Source: Anthonomus grandis grandis
Lineage: Eukaryota > Arthropoda > Insecta > Coleoptera > Curculionidae
Direction of reading: 5' to 3'
Length of the DNA: 64,000 nucleotides
Assembly (NCBI RefSeq): GCF_022605725.1
Contig: NC_065550.1
Location: 1,922,001-1,986,000, forward strand
In this document: positions 1 through 9,450 of the stretch, piece by piece
How positions within the stretch are numbered: the stretch's first letter is position 1
Layout: each line of letters opens with the position of its first letter
Made by a program: the position numbers and the translations under genes
Notes under the pieces: model-generated
What the model saw: only the letters and a program-made list of their open reading frames with translations
Databases searched by the model: none
Told to the model about the DNA's origin: nothing

Positions 1-558
1 TAAACTTCATATTTTGACGTAATTTAATATTAAGTTACCAAAAAATACAAAAATTAAAAAAATATTATCAAATAAAGGATGAATATTTTGACAAAGATTA
101 GGTTTAAATGATAGGTATTTGCTAAGTTTGGAGTATAGCAACGTTTGTAACAATAATGCGTTCAAAAATACAAAAATTCCGATAAATAAGTCAGGTACAA
201 TACAATTGGTTTACATTATTTTTTTAGTTTTTTTTATGTTTAGTTTTTTTCTTAAAAATAACAAAACAGACATAAACGTTTAATAAATAAGAAATATTTT
301 GTAAAAGTATTTTTTAGGACACCACTGTATTTTTAGGAACATGTATTTTTTTTAAATTATATGACTTACATCGACATTTTCTGGTCTTTGAATAACTGGC
401 GTACTTATCTTATTTAAAAAAAAATAAAAAAAAAACATTGGCCCGTTTATTATTTTTCTTCTTCAAAACGGTTCGTTTTATCGATAATGAACAAGAGTAC
501 CTTTTTTTTAGCCTAGGGTTCAAGGTATCCAAATTTATTTTTTTTAGACTTTAACATA
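1..558. other. AT-rich stretch, nothing recognised
   Basis: Homopolymer-rich AT sequence with no reading frame, RNA gene or repeat structure that I can support. Confidence 0.6.
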
Positions 559-863
559 CAGGGTGTTAAAAATATACGCATTAAAGTGTACAACCTAGTC
601 CGCCTCTGGTAAAGTAAACAAGGTAAATGTATTTTAAGGATGTCATTTTAAGAGGTCCCTAATAGTGTTCATCACCTAAGATTTTTATTAAATTCTACCA
701 GGTAGTTTAAAAGTAATTTATGAAAAACCAATTTCCAGCAGCGTCCTTTAGGAGGCTGTATCTTCGTAAAGAAGGCCTTTAGGAATTTTTTTATAGGAAC
801 GTTCGGTATTATTTTTCAATGTTCTACCTGGATCCGAGAGATTTCCCACATGAACCGGGACAC

Positions 864-867
<4 letters not shown>
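559..867. mobile_element. Short MITE-like element with CAGGGTGT-type ends
   Basis: The left end reads TA-CAGGGTGTTAAAAATA and the right end, reverse-complemented, reads TA-CAGAGTGTCCCGG. These are inverted ends of mariner style next to a TA dinucleotide on each side. The 309-bp interior has no coding potential. The right end runs directly into a TA microsatellite. The terminal match covers only about 8 bases, so the boundaries are an inference. Confidence 0.4.

Positions 868-912
<45 letters not shown>
868..912. repeat. (TA)n microsatellite
   Basis: About 22 uninterrupted TA units follow the end of the small element at 559-867. A spurious open frame of Tyr-Ile repeats crosses it. Confidence 0.95.
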
Positions 913-915
<3 letters not shown>

Positions 916-926
916 GATTACAAGCT

Positions 927-1359
927 GAGATCCATTTTTGTTATACGATCAACAACCCGAGATCCGATTTTCAAGATGTGATCCGTTTTCGGATCTCGCC
1001 TTGTAACACGTGTATATAGGTCGCATTTAAATGCTAAAGGTCTAAAACGACTTTTTTCAAAAAATTTTCCGGATCTCGTTTGGCACGATTTTGTATATTA
1101 TATACTAGCATGTGTTCCGTCCTAAATCTCTAGGTGGCGCTCGAGCCGCCTTCCTCTGTATGCTGTATTTCAGTTAAGACGAGATCCGTCAATCGCGGCA
1201 ACGTTGATGAATTATTTTTTAACTGCAGGCGCGGATTTTTATGGGGCATTAGAAAATGAGCTTTGTCTTGAACTTGATGATTTGCAATATATAGGGACAT
1301 AAATTATTATTTTTAGTTGCCAGCGTTTTCTAAAGTATATTACGATTAAGATGAGATCC
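927..1359. repeat. Left cluster of GAGATCC motifs
   Basis: GAGATCC or its complement GGATCTC occurs at 927, 959, 991, 1071, 1181 and 1353, within 433 bp. The first three are spaced 32 bp apart. A matching cluster lies at 6804-7043. Repeated short motifs just inside the ends are usual transposase-binding sites in several DNA transposon families (for example hAT). That this is such an end is an inference. Confidence 0.55.
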
Positions 1360-1844
1360 ATCAGACCAGCATGACTAATGTCTTTAAGCAGGCGATAAAA
1401 GTATAAATAGAAGAAATACACTTTGATTTTCTAGAACTAGAACTTCTTTGCATAACGTCAAAAAAATTAACTGTTAAAATATTTTTAACTTATACGCTGT
1501 AGCTTTTATTAGAATCCGCCAACAAATAACTGCAGACAAAGAAATTAACAAAATTTGAAATGTCAAATTGTATGTAGACTGACCCAAATTTAATATTTTT
1601 AGCTTATTCATAGCGCTCTTTTCCAAAATTAAAAATTTAATTTTTTTATAGTATGTAAAATTAGAAAATTTTAAATAAAACAAAGTCAATTTACGATTAG
1701 ATGAGTTGTGATAGAAATCAAGTAAATACGCCAAAAAATGAACACTTATGTTAGAATATTCTCGTTTTCTTTTTAACACTTCCTTAAAAAATAACAAACA
1801 TCAATCTTGATATAGAGGGTTGACGTTTAATTTTATATTTGACA
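1360..1844. other. AT-rich stretch, nothing recognised
   Basis: No coding similarity seen in any frame. It lies between the GAGATCC cluster and the inverted-repeat element starting near 1845. Confidence 0.5.
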
Positions 1845-2740
1845 AAGTTCTGTCAATTGCCTCCTCACCTCCAGCTAACCTCACTTTGATACATCATTGT
1901 GAGCAGCATTAAAATGTCTATTCAAGTGCCAAAATAATTAAATAGATTGAAGTACCAGCGAATAATGAGCCAAAATGTCTGGTAATAGTGAATATTTATC
2001 GAAGTCATACTTGAAGTATGTCATATGGGTATCCTATAGTCGTGTATAAAAATGTAAGTTTATAGACTTATAAAGAGTAAAGGTGTGAAAAGGTGCTTAA
2101 AAAAATAATTTAATCATTTCACAGAATTTATTTTATTAAGTGCTCAAAATCTGTTCTGTCATTCGCGAGACACTAATAACGTCTGTTTTGAAATTCCTCA
2201 CGAACATTGGCAAGTGTTTGTCCGTTAATATCTCTATATTCGCGAGTTATTCGCTCCTTTATCAATACACATCCCTGGAAACTGTTTATTAAGCTACTCT
2301 CGAACTGTCAAAGCGTAGTGCGGGGGATCTTGTTGTAAATACAAATTGTTTTATCAAAAGATATCCACTTGGTCTTCCAAAGATTGGACGATTCAAGAAT
2401 ATATTGTATTTTCAAAAAAATGGACTATTTGGACTTAATGAACAGTTTATTACCATACATTTTTACTAGTAAATCGCTTCAACTTGCATCCAATTTTTTT
2501 TTTGGCGAAGTAAAAGGGAAAAGTGTTTGCCATTTAAAATAATGTGTGACCCAATGTGAGTAACCATTTGGCCTACTAAAGTTTAAGTTGATAAAATGTC
2601 TTTTATTACCACATATTTTTTTTGGACACTGTTGAATAAATATTTTACATGCTGCTTACAACGATGTGTCACACGATGGAGGTTCCCATTATGACATATC
2701 AAAGTGAGGTTAACTGGAGGTGAGGTGTTTGACAGAGTTT
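1845..2740. mobile_element. Non-autonomous DNA element with ~50-65 bp TIRs
   Basis: The left arm (1845-1896), containing CCTCACCTCCAGCTAACCTC, is mirrored at 2691-2740 as the complement of CCTCACCTCCAGTTAACCTC, and the match continues through CTTTGATA. A second inverted block inside it pairs ACATCATTGTGAGCAGCA (1891-1908) with 2650-2668, so the right arm carries an extra ~22 bp. The ~900-bp element contains no transposase frame. Its superfamily is not assignable by eye. Confidence 0.7.
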
Positions 2741-3356
2741 AGCAATTTTTGAAGTTTAAAATATTTCTTGAAGCAATCTCAAATGTTGCCTATTGACCAC
2801 TACGCTGACTCATCACAGTGGAAATTTAAAATGAATATATTTTCTCCACAAGATGAGATCTCGAATCTGTTTGTTTGCCCAGATGCATTTCTGACGATAT
2901 TCGATTCTCACGATATTTGTATACGTAGCAAGAAAGAGATAAGTTCTTTTAAAACAAAGATAATAAATCTTTTAAAAAATACAAAACATAAACATGAATA
3001 TCCATCTGATTCAACTTATTATTAAGTTTGTAAGTTGATAAACAAAAATATAAAAATCCTATAATTCTTTTAGGTAATAATTCCAATAATTCTTTTAGGT
3101 AACGTGAATTATGATTTGGAATCAAACATATTTTGAACAAGTTTGAGTAATTTTTTTTCCTTAAATGAAATCTCTTGTATATTTTTGCATTTTCAAATTC
3201 ACCGAATAATTTTGTACATGTTTTATAAATAATGTTGACGAAATAATTATGTTTAAATAATAATTATAATACTTTATTGCAACCGAAATTAATAAATTAT
3301 ATTGCATATTCCTAAAATTTATTTTATCAAATGCTGGAAGTACACAATTATTTATG
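2741..3356. other. Unassigned stretch with one unrecognised 85-codon frame
   Basis: A plus-strand open frame at 2768-3025 (85 codons) begins right after the inverted-repeat element. I recognise no domain, and its composition is not clearly protein-like. The rest is AT-rich spacer with a short duplication of AATTCTTTTAGGTAA near 3063-3101. Confidence 0.35.
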
Positions 3357-4803
3357 TATATAGTTCATTTACGATGAAAAGGCCAAATTCATTTAAAATT
3401 CAGGTATTTTTTCTTTCTTTTATTTTTCGGACACGTCGATTAGTATTGTCGCTTGCGCGTTTTTTACAATAAAAATTTTCTATACAGGGTACCTCAAGTA
3501 GAAACTATGGCGTCAACATTAATTTTTATAAATGGAATACCCTGTATATGATATTTTACAATTATTCTACGATATACCCTGAATACTTTTTGCATAGCAC
3601 ACCATAAAAGTCAGCGGTTTGTGAAATTTGACGTAATAGACTAGTGAAACATACCTTATTAAAAAATTAAACTTTATACAATATTTATTTCAACTGATGT
3701 TCAATTTTTTGTCAATTCAATGCATTTTCGATCGACAAGTCTAATTTCTTGTTGAATTCTTGGCTTTAATTAGTCATCAGTATTATTTGGTCTATTCACA
3801 TCAAGTTGGGATTTCAAATATCCCTATTAAAAAAATATAATAAGGTTACATCGGGTGGCTACCATTTGTTAGAAAAAGTTGCATCCAGAAATTGTCGAAC
3901 AGCAATGGCAAAGTGAGGAGGTGCCCCATCTTGTTGAAACCATATCTCGCTCGTTACTAGGTATGTCAGCCTCTTGTGGATCAAGGAATAAAACAACTAA
4001 AGCAGGGATAAGTCCAAACTATAGAAAGTCTCAGTAGCGCTTTCCGTTGTATTGTATCTCCGAAAAAAAAGAGTGCAAAGATTTGATATTTCACAACACT
4101 TGCCCACATATCAAATTTATGAGGGCACTGTATGTGATATTGTTGGGTCAAATGAGGACTTTCAGTTGCCAAATATCTGCAAGTTTCCCTGTTAACCTGA
4201 GTTGGGTTAACGTGTTAACTTGAGACCCCTGTAACTAAAATTTTCATTGCAAAGAACGTATTGAATCAAATGGACAACAAATTAAATATTACAATACAAA
4301 GCGTTTATGTGTCAAAAGAAAAAAAAAAGGCAGCATGACAAAAAGGACGGTTCATCGATTATAAAAAAAACCGCTTCACATGCTCCTTATATTAAGGAAA
4401 GCATATGTAAACTATCCTATACATAACAAACAAAACAGCTAAATATTTCTAAATAATCATTAGTATTTAGTCTATGAAAGAATTTAAAACGAGCAGTAGT
4501 CGCAATAAATCTAGAATTAATTTTAATTTTTTAATGACTTATGTTTCTTTAGATATATGGTATGCTATACAAAAAGTATTCAAAATATATCATAGAATTG
4601 TAAAATATCATGATATTCCATTTAGAAAAATGAAGGGTGACGCCTTAGTTTCTACTTGGCACCTTGTATAAAATTTCATTTATTTCTTTAAAATTTTTAT
4701 TTAAAAAATGCCCAAGTGACAATACTAATCGATGTATCCAAATAAAAAAAGAATATCTTAATATAAAATTAATCTGTTCCTCTCATCGTAAATGCACTAT
4801 ATA
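3357..4803. mobile_element. Mariner-like element inside a ~280-bp-arm inverted repeat
   Basis: Sequence from about 3357 to 3640 is found inverted at about 4535-4803. The inner part of each arm begins TA-TACAGGGTACC on the left and TA-TACAAGGTGCC on the right, the usual mariner terminus. The homology continues outwards through TCGATTAGTATTGTC to TCATTTACGATGA. The right arm has a ~17-bp insertion at the inner/outer junction. The middle holds minus-strand transposase remains. Either the true TIR is ~280 bp, or a shorter element sits inside an older palindrome. Confidence 0.7.
3790..4190 (-). pseudogene. Degenerate mariner/Tc1-type transposase
   Basis: On the minus strand the 4060-4125 region reads like a central transposase core (motif MWASVVKYQIFALFFF). 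The 3860-3945 region reads QQDGAPPHFAIAVRQFLD, which carries the second catalytic Asp and the APPH signature of the mariner family. The following SPDLTPLDFFLWG region is barely recognisable as DVTLLYFF. The N-terminal helix-turn-helix half is missing, and frames change between the blocks, so no functional product is expected. It sits centrally between the inverted arms, in line with its being the element's own gene. Confidence 0.7.
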
Positions 4804-6803
4804 ACCAATCATTTTAATTACCTGTATCTCTGTAAATATTTTTATATATATTTAAATAAGTATTAATTATTTAAAAGTTTCAACTGGATTGTTAATTTAA
4901 AATATTTACAATACACTAAACTCAGACTTAGAGAATCGAAACAATAACTATCCTGTGATGAGGAAACTAGAACACACAACGAAGTTTGAATAATCTTGAT
5001 GTCTAAATATTTGAATAGAGGACCTGTAAGTCAGTAGCAATGCAATTAATATGAATATCTTTCTTGTATTTTGTAATTTAATTAAAACTAACAACCTCCA
5101 TTTTGCTCGGCCAGCAGAAGGTATTCTTTCAAAGCACACATAGTATAAATCCATTGAAAATAAGTAGATGAAGTTTTGAAATAAAAAATTGATTTAAAAA
5201 GCTCTTAAAAAATAATAAAAATACAAACATTTGAAAGGAATCAATCATATTTAAATGTTTTCACAATAAAACTTATTCAGATTATTGTAAACACTTCCAA
5301 GGAGATGATTACAGACCTTCTTCCGAAATAGCTTAAAGAAAAGAGAAAAGCGCTGTTCAATGTGTTCCAGTAAACGATTACAGATTTTAATTTTATACAT
5401 GATTGATTTGTTAATCAACGTAGAATGGGGCATTTGCAATACTAAATTAGCAGCAATATACAAAATCTTCTCCTTAAAACTAACACACTTTTGAAAAGCC
5501 AAGAAGAGAGTGCTGACTACACAAACCCCAAAACCTTATGCCATATAATAACCTCGACGGGACTGAAAATACACCTAAGTCGATAATCTCAAATTGCATT
5601 CTGTGACGTTATCAAAATCGTGACAAAATACTTCGTCAATTGACTTAAATGCTGAATAACGCCTATTAGTTACTAACGCCTATTATTATAATGTTATGAA
5701 TTAATCAGAAAAGTACATATTTTCTCGAAGACGGTGGGATAATAAAAGACCAACTTCAATTATAATTCGATAATTCGAAAACGTGTAAAAAAGTATTGTT
5801 AGAGTAGAATATTGATCGCCCTGAATCCCGGCTATTACTTAAAATGCAAACATTTCAAACGATTGTGACAATTCCTTTTTTTCTATTACTTTAAAATTAA
5901 TAGGTATTTTTATAATTTACACACATAATTATCAAAACATTTAATAACTAATATCAGCAATAATTAAAATATTTAAACTTCCAGTACGTAATTTCCAATA
6001 TATAACATTTTTAAAACAAGAGTACTCATGATTCGACATCTTTTATTCTGATTGACCAATTTTTTTGTGAGAAAAATATTATTTTTAAAGTATAATTTTG
6101 AAAAAAAATCATCTAAAATCTTGCAAATAACTTATTATTAGAAGAAAATTCTAAAGAAGTCAATTTACGAGTAATAAATACAATGAGAAAATCAAGCTAC
6201 GTCAATAAATGAGTCGCCATATAAATTTACTTCATATAGGCCAATATAGCCATAAGGCATATAGGCCATATAGGCATAAGCCAATAATATTCCTTATTTT
6301 CACGGTAATCCTTAATTACCATAAAGAATTATACCTAATATTTTATGAAAGAAATGAACCAATAACCAAAATATCACAGATTTACGAGAATAATATATTT
6401 AACTAATTAAAAAAAAAAAGAAATTAGTAGTTTGTTTAGTTTCCCTTCATTAAGAAAAAAAAATCATCAATCCGAACACATAGACTTTTATGGGATCCGA
6501 CCTCTTCCCTTAATATTGTGGCACACCTATCTAATACATATAGCCGTAATGAAATATAAAATATTATCGGAAGATTTTTAAAATATAGTCCTATTTTCTG
6601 TTTAAATTACTTAATTATCGTCAGCTACATTATCGTCACAGTACAGACCTCTTTGATTACTTCTTAGTTTTTCGTTGTTACTCTACGTTCTTCCATAGTT
6701 TCCATTTGTATTAATACAGAAATAGTTTATAGATAAACAGAAAAGATTAACAAAACCTAATTTTATCTTACAAAATGGCAATATTTGAACTGGCAACATC
6801 GTT
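4804..6803. other. AT-rich stretch, no gene recognised
   Basis: Several 60-85 codon open frames occur (for example 5251-5502 on the minus strand), but none has a recognisable motif. A small run of ATAGGC-like words lies at 6235-6280. It is part of the interval between the two GAGATCC clusters. Confidence 0.45.
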
Positions 6804-7043
6804 GGATCTCGCGTTATGCGGTGACTTTAATGATATACAAGGTCGGATCTCGAGTTTCACCACATATTTAGTGGATCTCGGGTTGATATATATACATGGT
6901 ATATATAAAGGGGTTGAAAAAATCTACCCCTCTCATGATCCCATTAATTGAACCACTTTGTTAAATATATGAAACAAATTATTGCTTCCATATATTAAGG
7001 GCTTCAGGTGGATCTCAGGTAGTCCACGATATGATCGGATCTC
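6804..7043. repeat. Right cluster of GGATCTC motifs
   Basis: GGATCTC occurs at 6804, 6845, 6873, 7010 and 7037, all in the same orientation, which is opposite to the outermost motifs of the cluster at 927-1359. Reverse-complemented, TATCAAGTCGAGATCC here resembles ATTACAAGCTGAGATCC at the left, and ATCAACCCGAGATCC resembles ATCAACAACCCGAGATCC. This is what imperfect inverted subterminal repeats would look like. Confidence 0.55.
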
Positions 7044-7060
7044 GACTTGATAGAAAGAAG

Positions 7061-7083
7061 TATATATATATATATATATATAT
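7061..7083. repeat. (TA)n microsatellite
   Basis: About 11 TA units lie just outside the right GGATCTC cluster, mirroring the TA run at 868-912 outside the left cluster. Confidence 0.9.
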
Positions 7084-7407
7084 TTAGTAGACAAATATAT
7101 TTCTCGTAAATAAAACGTAAATAAAACCAGAATCAAATATTAAATAACAGATTTGCGTTTTTGATTATACCTTAGGACAATCGTTCGTAAAACCTCTTTT
7201 CAAAATCGTCTTCGTGATGCTCATGGATAAGTTTTATCTTATACGGGTTAAATTTATTAGTTCTCTCTAATCTGTTGTAAGATTCTTTGTCCTGTTGAGC
7301 TTGTAAATATCGAAAACATAGCTACTCCTCGATTGCTTTGAGTGCTGTCAGTTGCTGCTATTTCTCTGGCTTCATTTCTAGCTGGTCAAGGAGAATTTAT
7401 GTATTTA
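7084..7407. other. Stretch with nothing recognised
   Basis: AT-rich sequence leading into the tandem repeats. No coding or structural signal seen. Confidence 0.5.
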
Positions 7408-7915
7408 TTTTTAAATTTGTATCTCTTTTGGTTTTTGACTTGCACTTTTTTTTTCAATTTTTTATTTTTTCTCAATATATTGTACATTAATAGAAAAACC
7501 CTGAAATGTTAGTTTAATGAAATATACTCGAAAATATCTATACTAATTTTTAAATTTGTAATCTTTTGGTTTTTAAGTTATAGGCAGTTTGTGATAATTT
7601 TTAGAAAAAAATTTTTTTTCAACTTTTTCAACTTTCTCAATTTTCTCATCATTTGGTACATTAATTAAAAAAACCTGATATAGGTGTCTAATGAAATAAC
7701 CAGAGAATATCTGTACCAATTTTCAAATTTCTAACTTTTTCGGTTTTTGGGTTATAGACACTTTGTGATAATTTTTAGAAAAAAACAATATTTTTTTCAA
7801 ATTTTTCAAGTTTTCCAACATTTTGGACATTAATTAAAAAAACCTGAAATAGTTATCTAATAAAATTAGTTAGAGAATATTAGTATCAAATTTCAAATTT
7901 GTAACCTTTTTGATT
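7408..7915. repeat. Imperfect tandem repeat, ~170-bp unit, about 3 copies
   Basis: Units start near 7408, 7551, 7720 and (partial) 7890. Each runs: TTTAAATTTGTAA-type start, a TTTTGGTTTTT block, a long T/A-rich block, a GTACATTAAT-like word, AAAAACCTGAAAT, then TAATGAAAT and GAGAATAT near the end. Copies differ by many substitutions and small gaps, so the array is old. It resembles a short satellite or minisatellite relic. Confidence 0.7.
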
Positions 7916-8252
7916 TTGTTTTTTCTCTTGAAGTATGTGAGGAACTTTTAAAAAAGTAAATGCACCCCACTGGCTCTCATGAGGGGTTTGATTACCATCA
8001 TATAAAGCAAGAAAACTTCCCCTTATAAGTTCTGAAAATAGTCTTAAGTCACTAAAACCTAAAAAAAAATCCACACAGACACAACAAAACAACAGTCATT
8101 ATTATGATTAATTATCATTCAATAGTAATTTTTAATGAGTAAGTAAGATATATATTCAAACCTTTCAACTTTTGGAATATTTAAAGTTGATCAGCCAAAG
8201 TAGTAGTATCAGACCATATAACGCTTTCAGAGCTACTTTAAAAGAATTGTAT
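7916..8252. other. Possible coding fossil (minus strand), unidentified
   Basis: The minus-strand frame at about 8090-7930 gives a low-repeat, protein-like stretch (including FSDLRLFSELIRGSFLALYD and SQWGAFTFLKVPHIL) in sequence that is less AT-rich than its surroundings. I cannot name the family. It may be a fragment of an unrelated transposable element. The remainder up to the transposon end at 8253 shows nothing. Confidence 0.3.
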
Positions 8253-8499
8253 TTATTTGAGAAACCCCACAAGTCCCGGACATGTAGTGTTTCTCAAATA
8301 AACGCCTACGTGAGAAATAGCATGCCTTATGTGTTGCGTTTACTTATATTTAGTTTTGACAATGTCGTCATCCGAGGAAGATGTTTTTGTGAAAGTTATT
8401 CCTAAAAAATGCAAAAAGAGATTTAAACAAGTTATTTATAGAAATGAAGTAATGTTAAGTTGTAATGGTATTTACTGGCGCTTACTAATTTTTTTCTAT

Positions 8500-9450
8500 C
8501 CCCTCTTGATCTTCTGGGTTAATTATAAAGTTTGTAGTTGGTTATCCAACCATTATCTCGGGCGCCACCCCCAAGTTTAATGTGGATGAGGGACCACGGC
8601 CTATCGGGTAGCCGTAAGACAGTGGAGAAAGTAATCCAGGTCTTCTGTGTGAGTGAAACAATAGGCAACATTGCAACAAAATCACATTTATTCAACCTCA
8701 AAACCTAATATGTCATCTCTTTGCTAGAAGTGTTAGCAATAAGCCTTACATACGGCCAAATTCAATACGGTACGGTGCGGGAAGAGGAGGGGTGCAATGA
8801 AGAGAACCCATGTCGGTAAGTAAAATGTAAAAGCGGTGCGGTAATTTATGGCAGTGAATAAACGGATCAGATACAGCCCAGGGAACTCGTAACCTTGGCC
8901 AACTCTGTTTAAAATGTCGGTAGATGCGGTCTTAATTATGTAGGTAGAAGATGGCAATGTTGGGATAATATCCAATGCAGGGTGCTACCTCGTAACGGTC
9001 CTACACGTAGCCCCCTAGCACTTTTTAAGGAATACACAGTGTTACCCCGTAACGGTCCGGCACGTAACCCCGTCTATCCTGTGGATACTAGGAATAGGAA
9101 AAAGGGATTTGCCTACCTTCTTATCTACTATACTTACATGCTGGCCACAGCGCCGGAGTGAAGAAGCTAGCGGCGGTGGCGGAGCGATGTACGATACTGT
9201 AGGGCTTACCTCGGTCAGTTACTGTTGGCGCTTCGGTCGGACTGTTTTCAGCGGACTGCTACTGAACGGACTCCCAGACAGTGCATCGCGTTATATAGAG
9301 CACGGACATGCGCGGAACTTAGTAAACGCGGTAACAGTAGTGGTGGTACGGAATGAACGTAGCTGAGGTATTAACGCGGTGATAAATTAATAATTAACGC
9401 AGTCGCGCGTTAATTAACAAAATAGAAACTTTCCTAACTTTACTGGGCAA
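8500..9450 (-). mobile_element. LTR-retrotransposon 5' end fragment inserted in the transposon
   Basis: This GC-richer block interrupts the DUF7869-like frame. Read on the minus strand it has a TATA box (complement of 9291-9298), an AATAAA signal (complement of 8687-8692) and then TGGCGCCCGAGATAATG (complement of 8551-8567), which looks like a tRNA primer-binding site just after an LTR. So the LTR would be about 8570-9450 and a few tens of bases of internal sequence follow to about 8500. Exact ends and target duplication are not visible to me. No gag or pol is left. Confidence 0.5.
8982..9072. repeat. Two direct copies of a 33-bp motif in the LTR fragment
   Basis: GTGCTACCTCGTAACGGTCC... (8982-9014) and GTGTTACCCCGTAACGGTCC... 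(9040-9072) repeat with a 58-bp period. Both contain CGTAACGGTCC and CACGTA. Repeats of this kind inside an LTR are often enhancer-like sites; that role is inferred. Confidence 0.75.

Noticed and set aside
819..1019. 66-codon open frame with Tyr-Ile repeats
   Set aside because: Produced by the TA microsatellite, not a gene.
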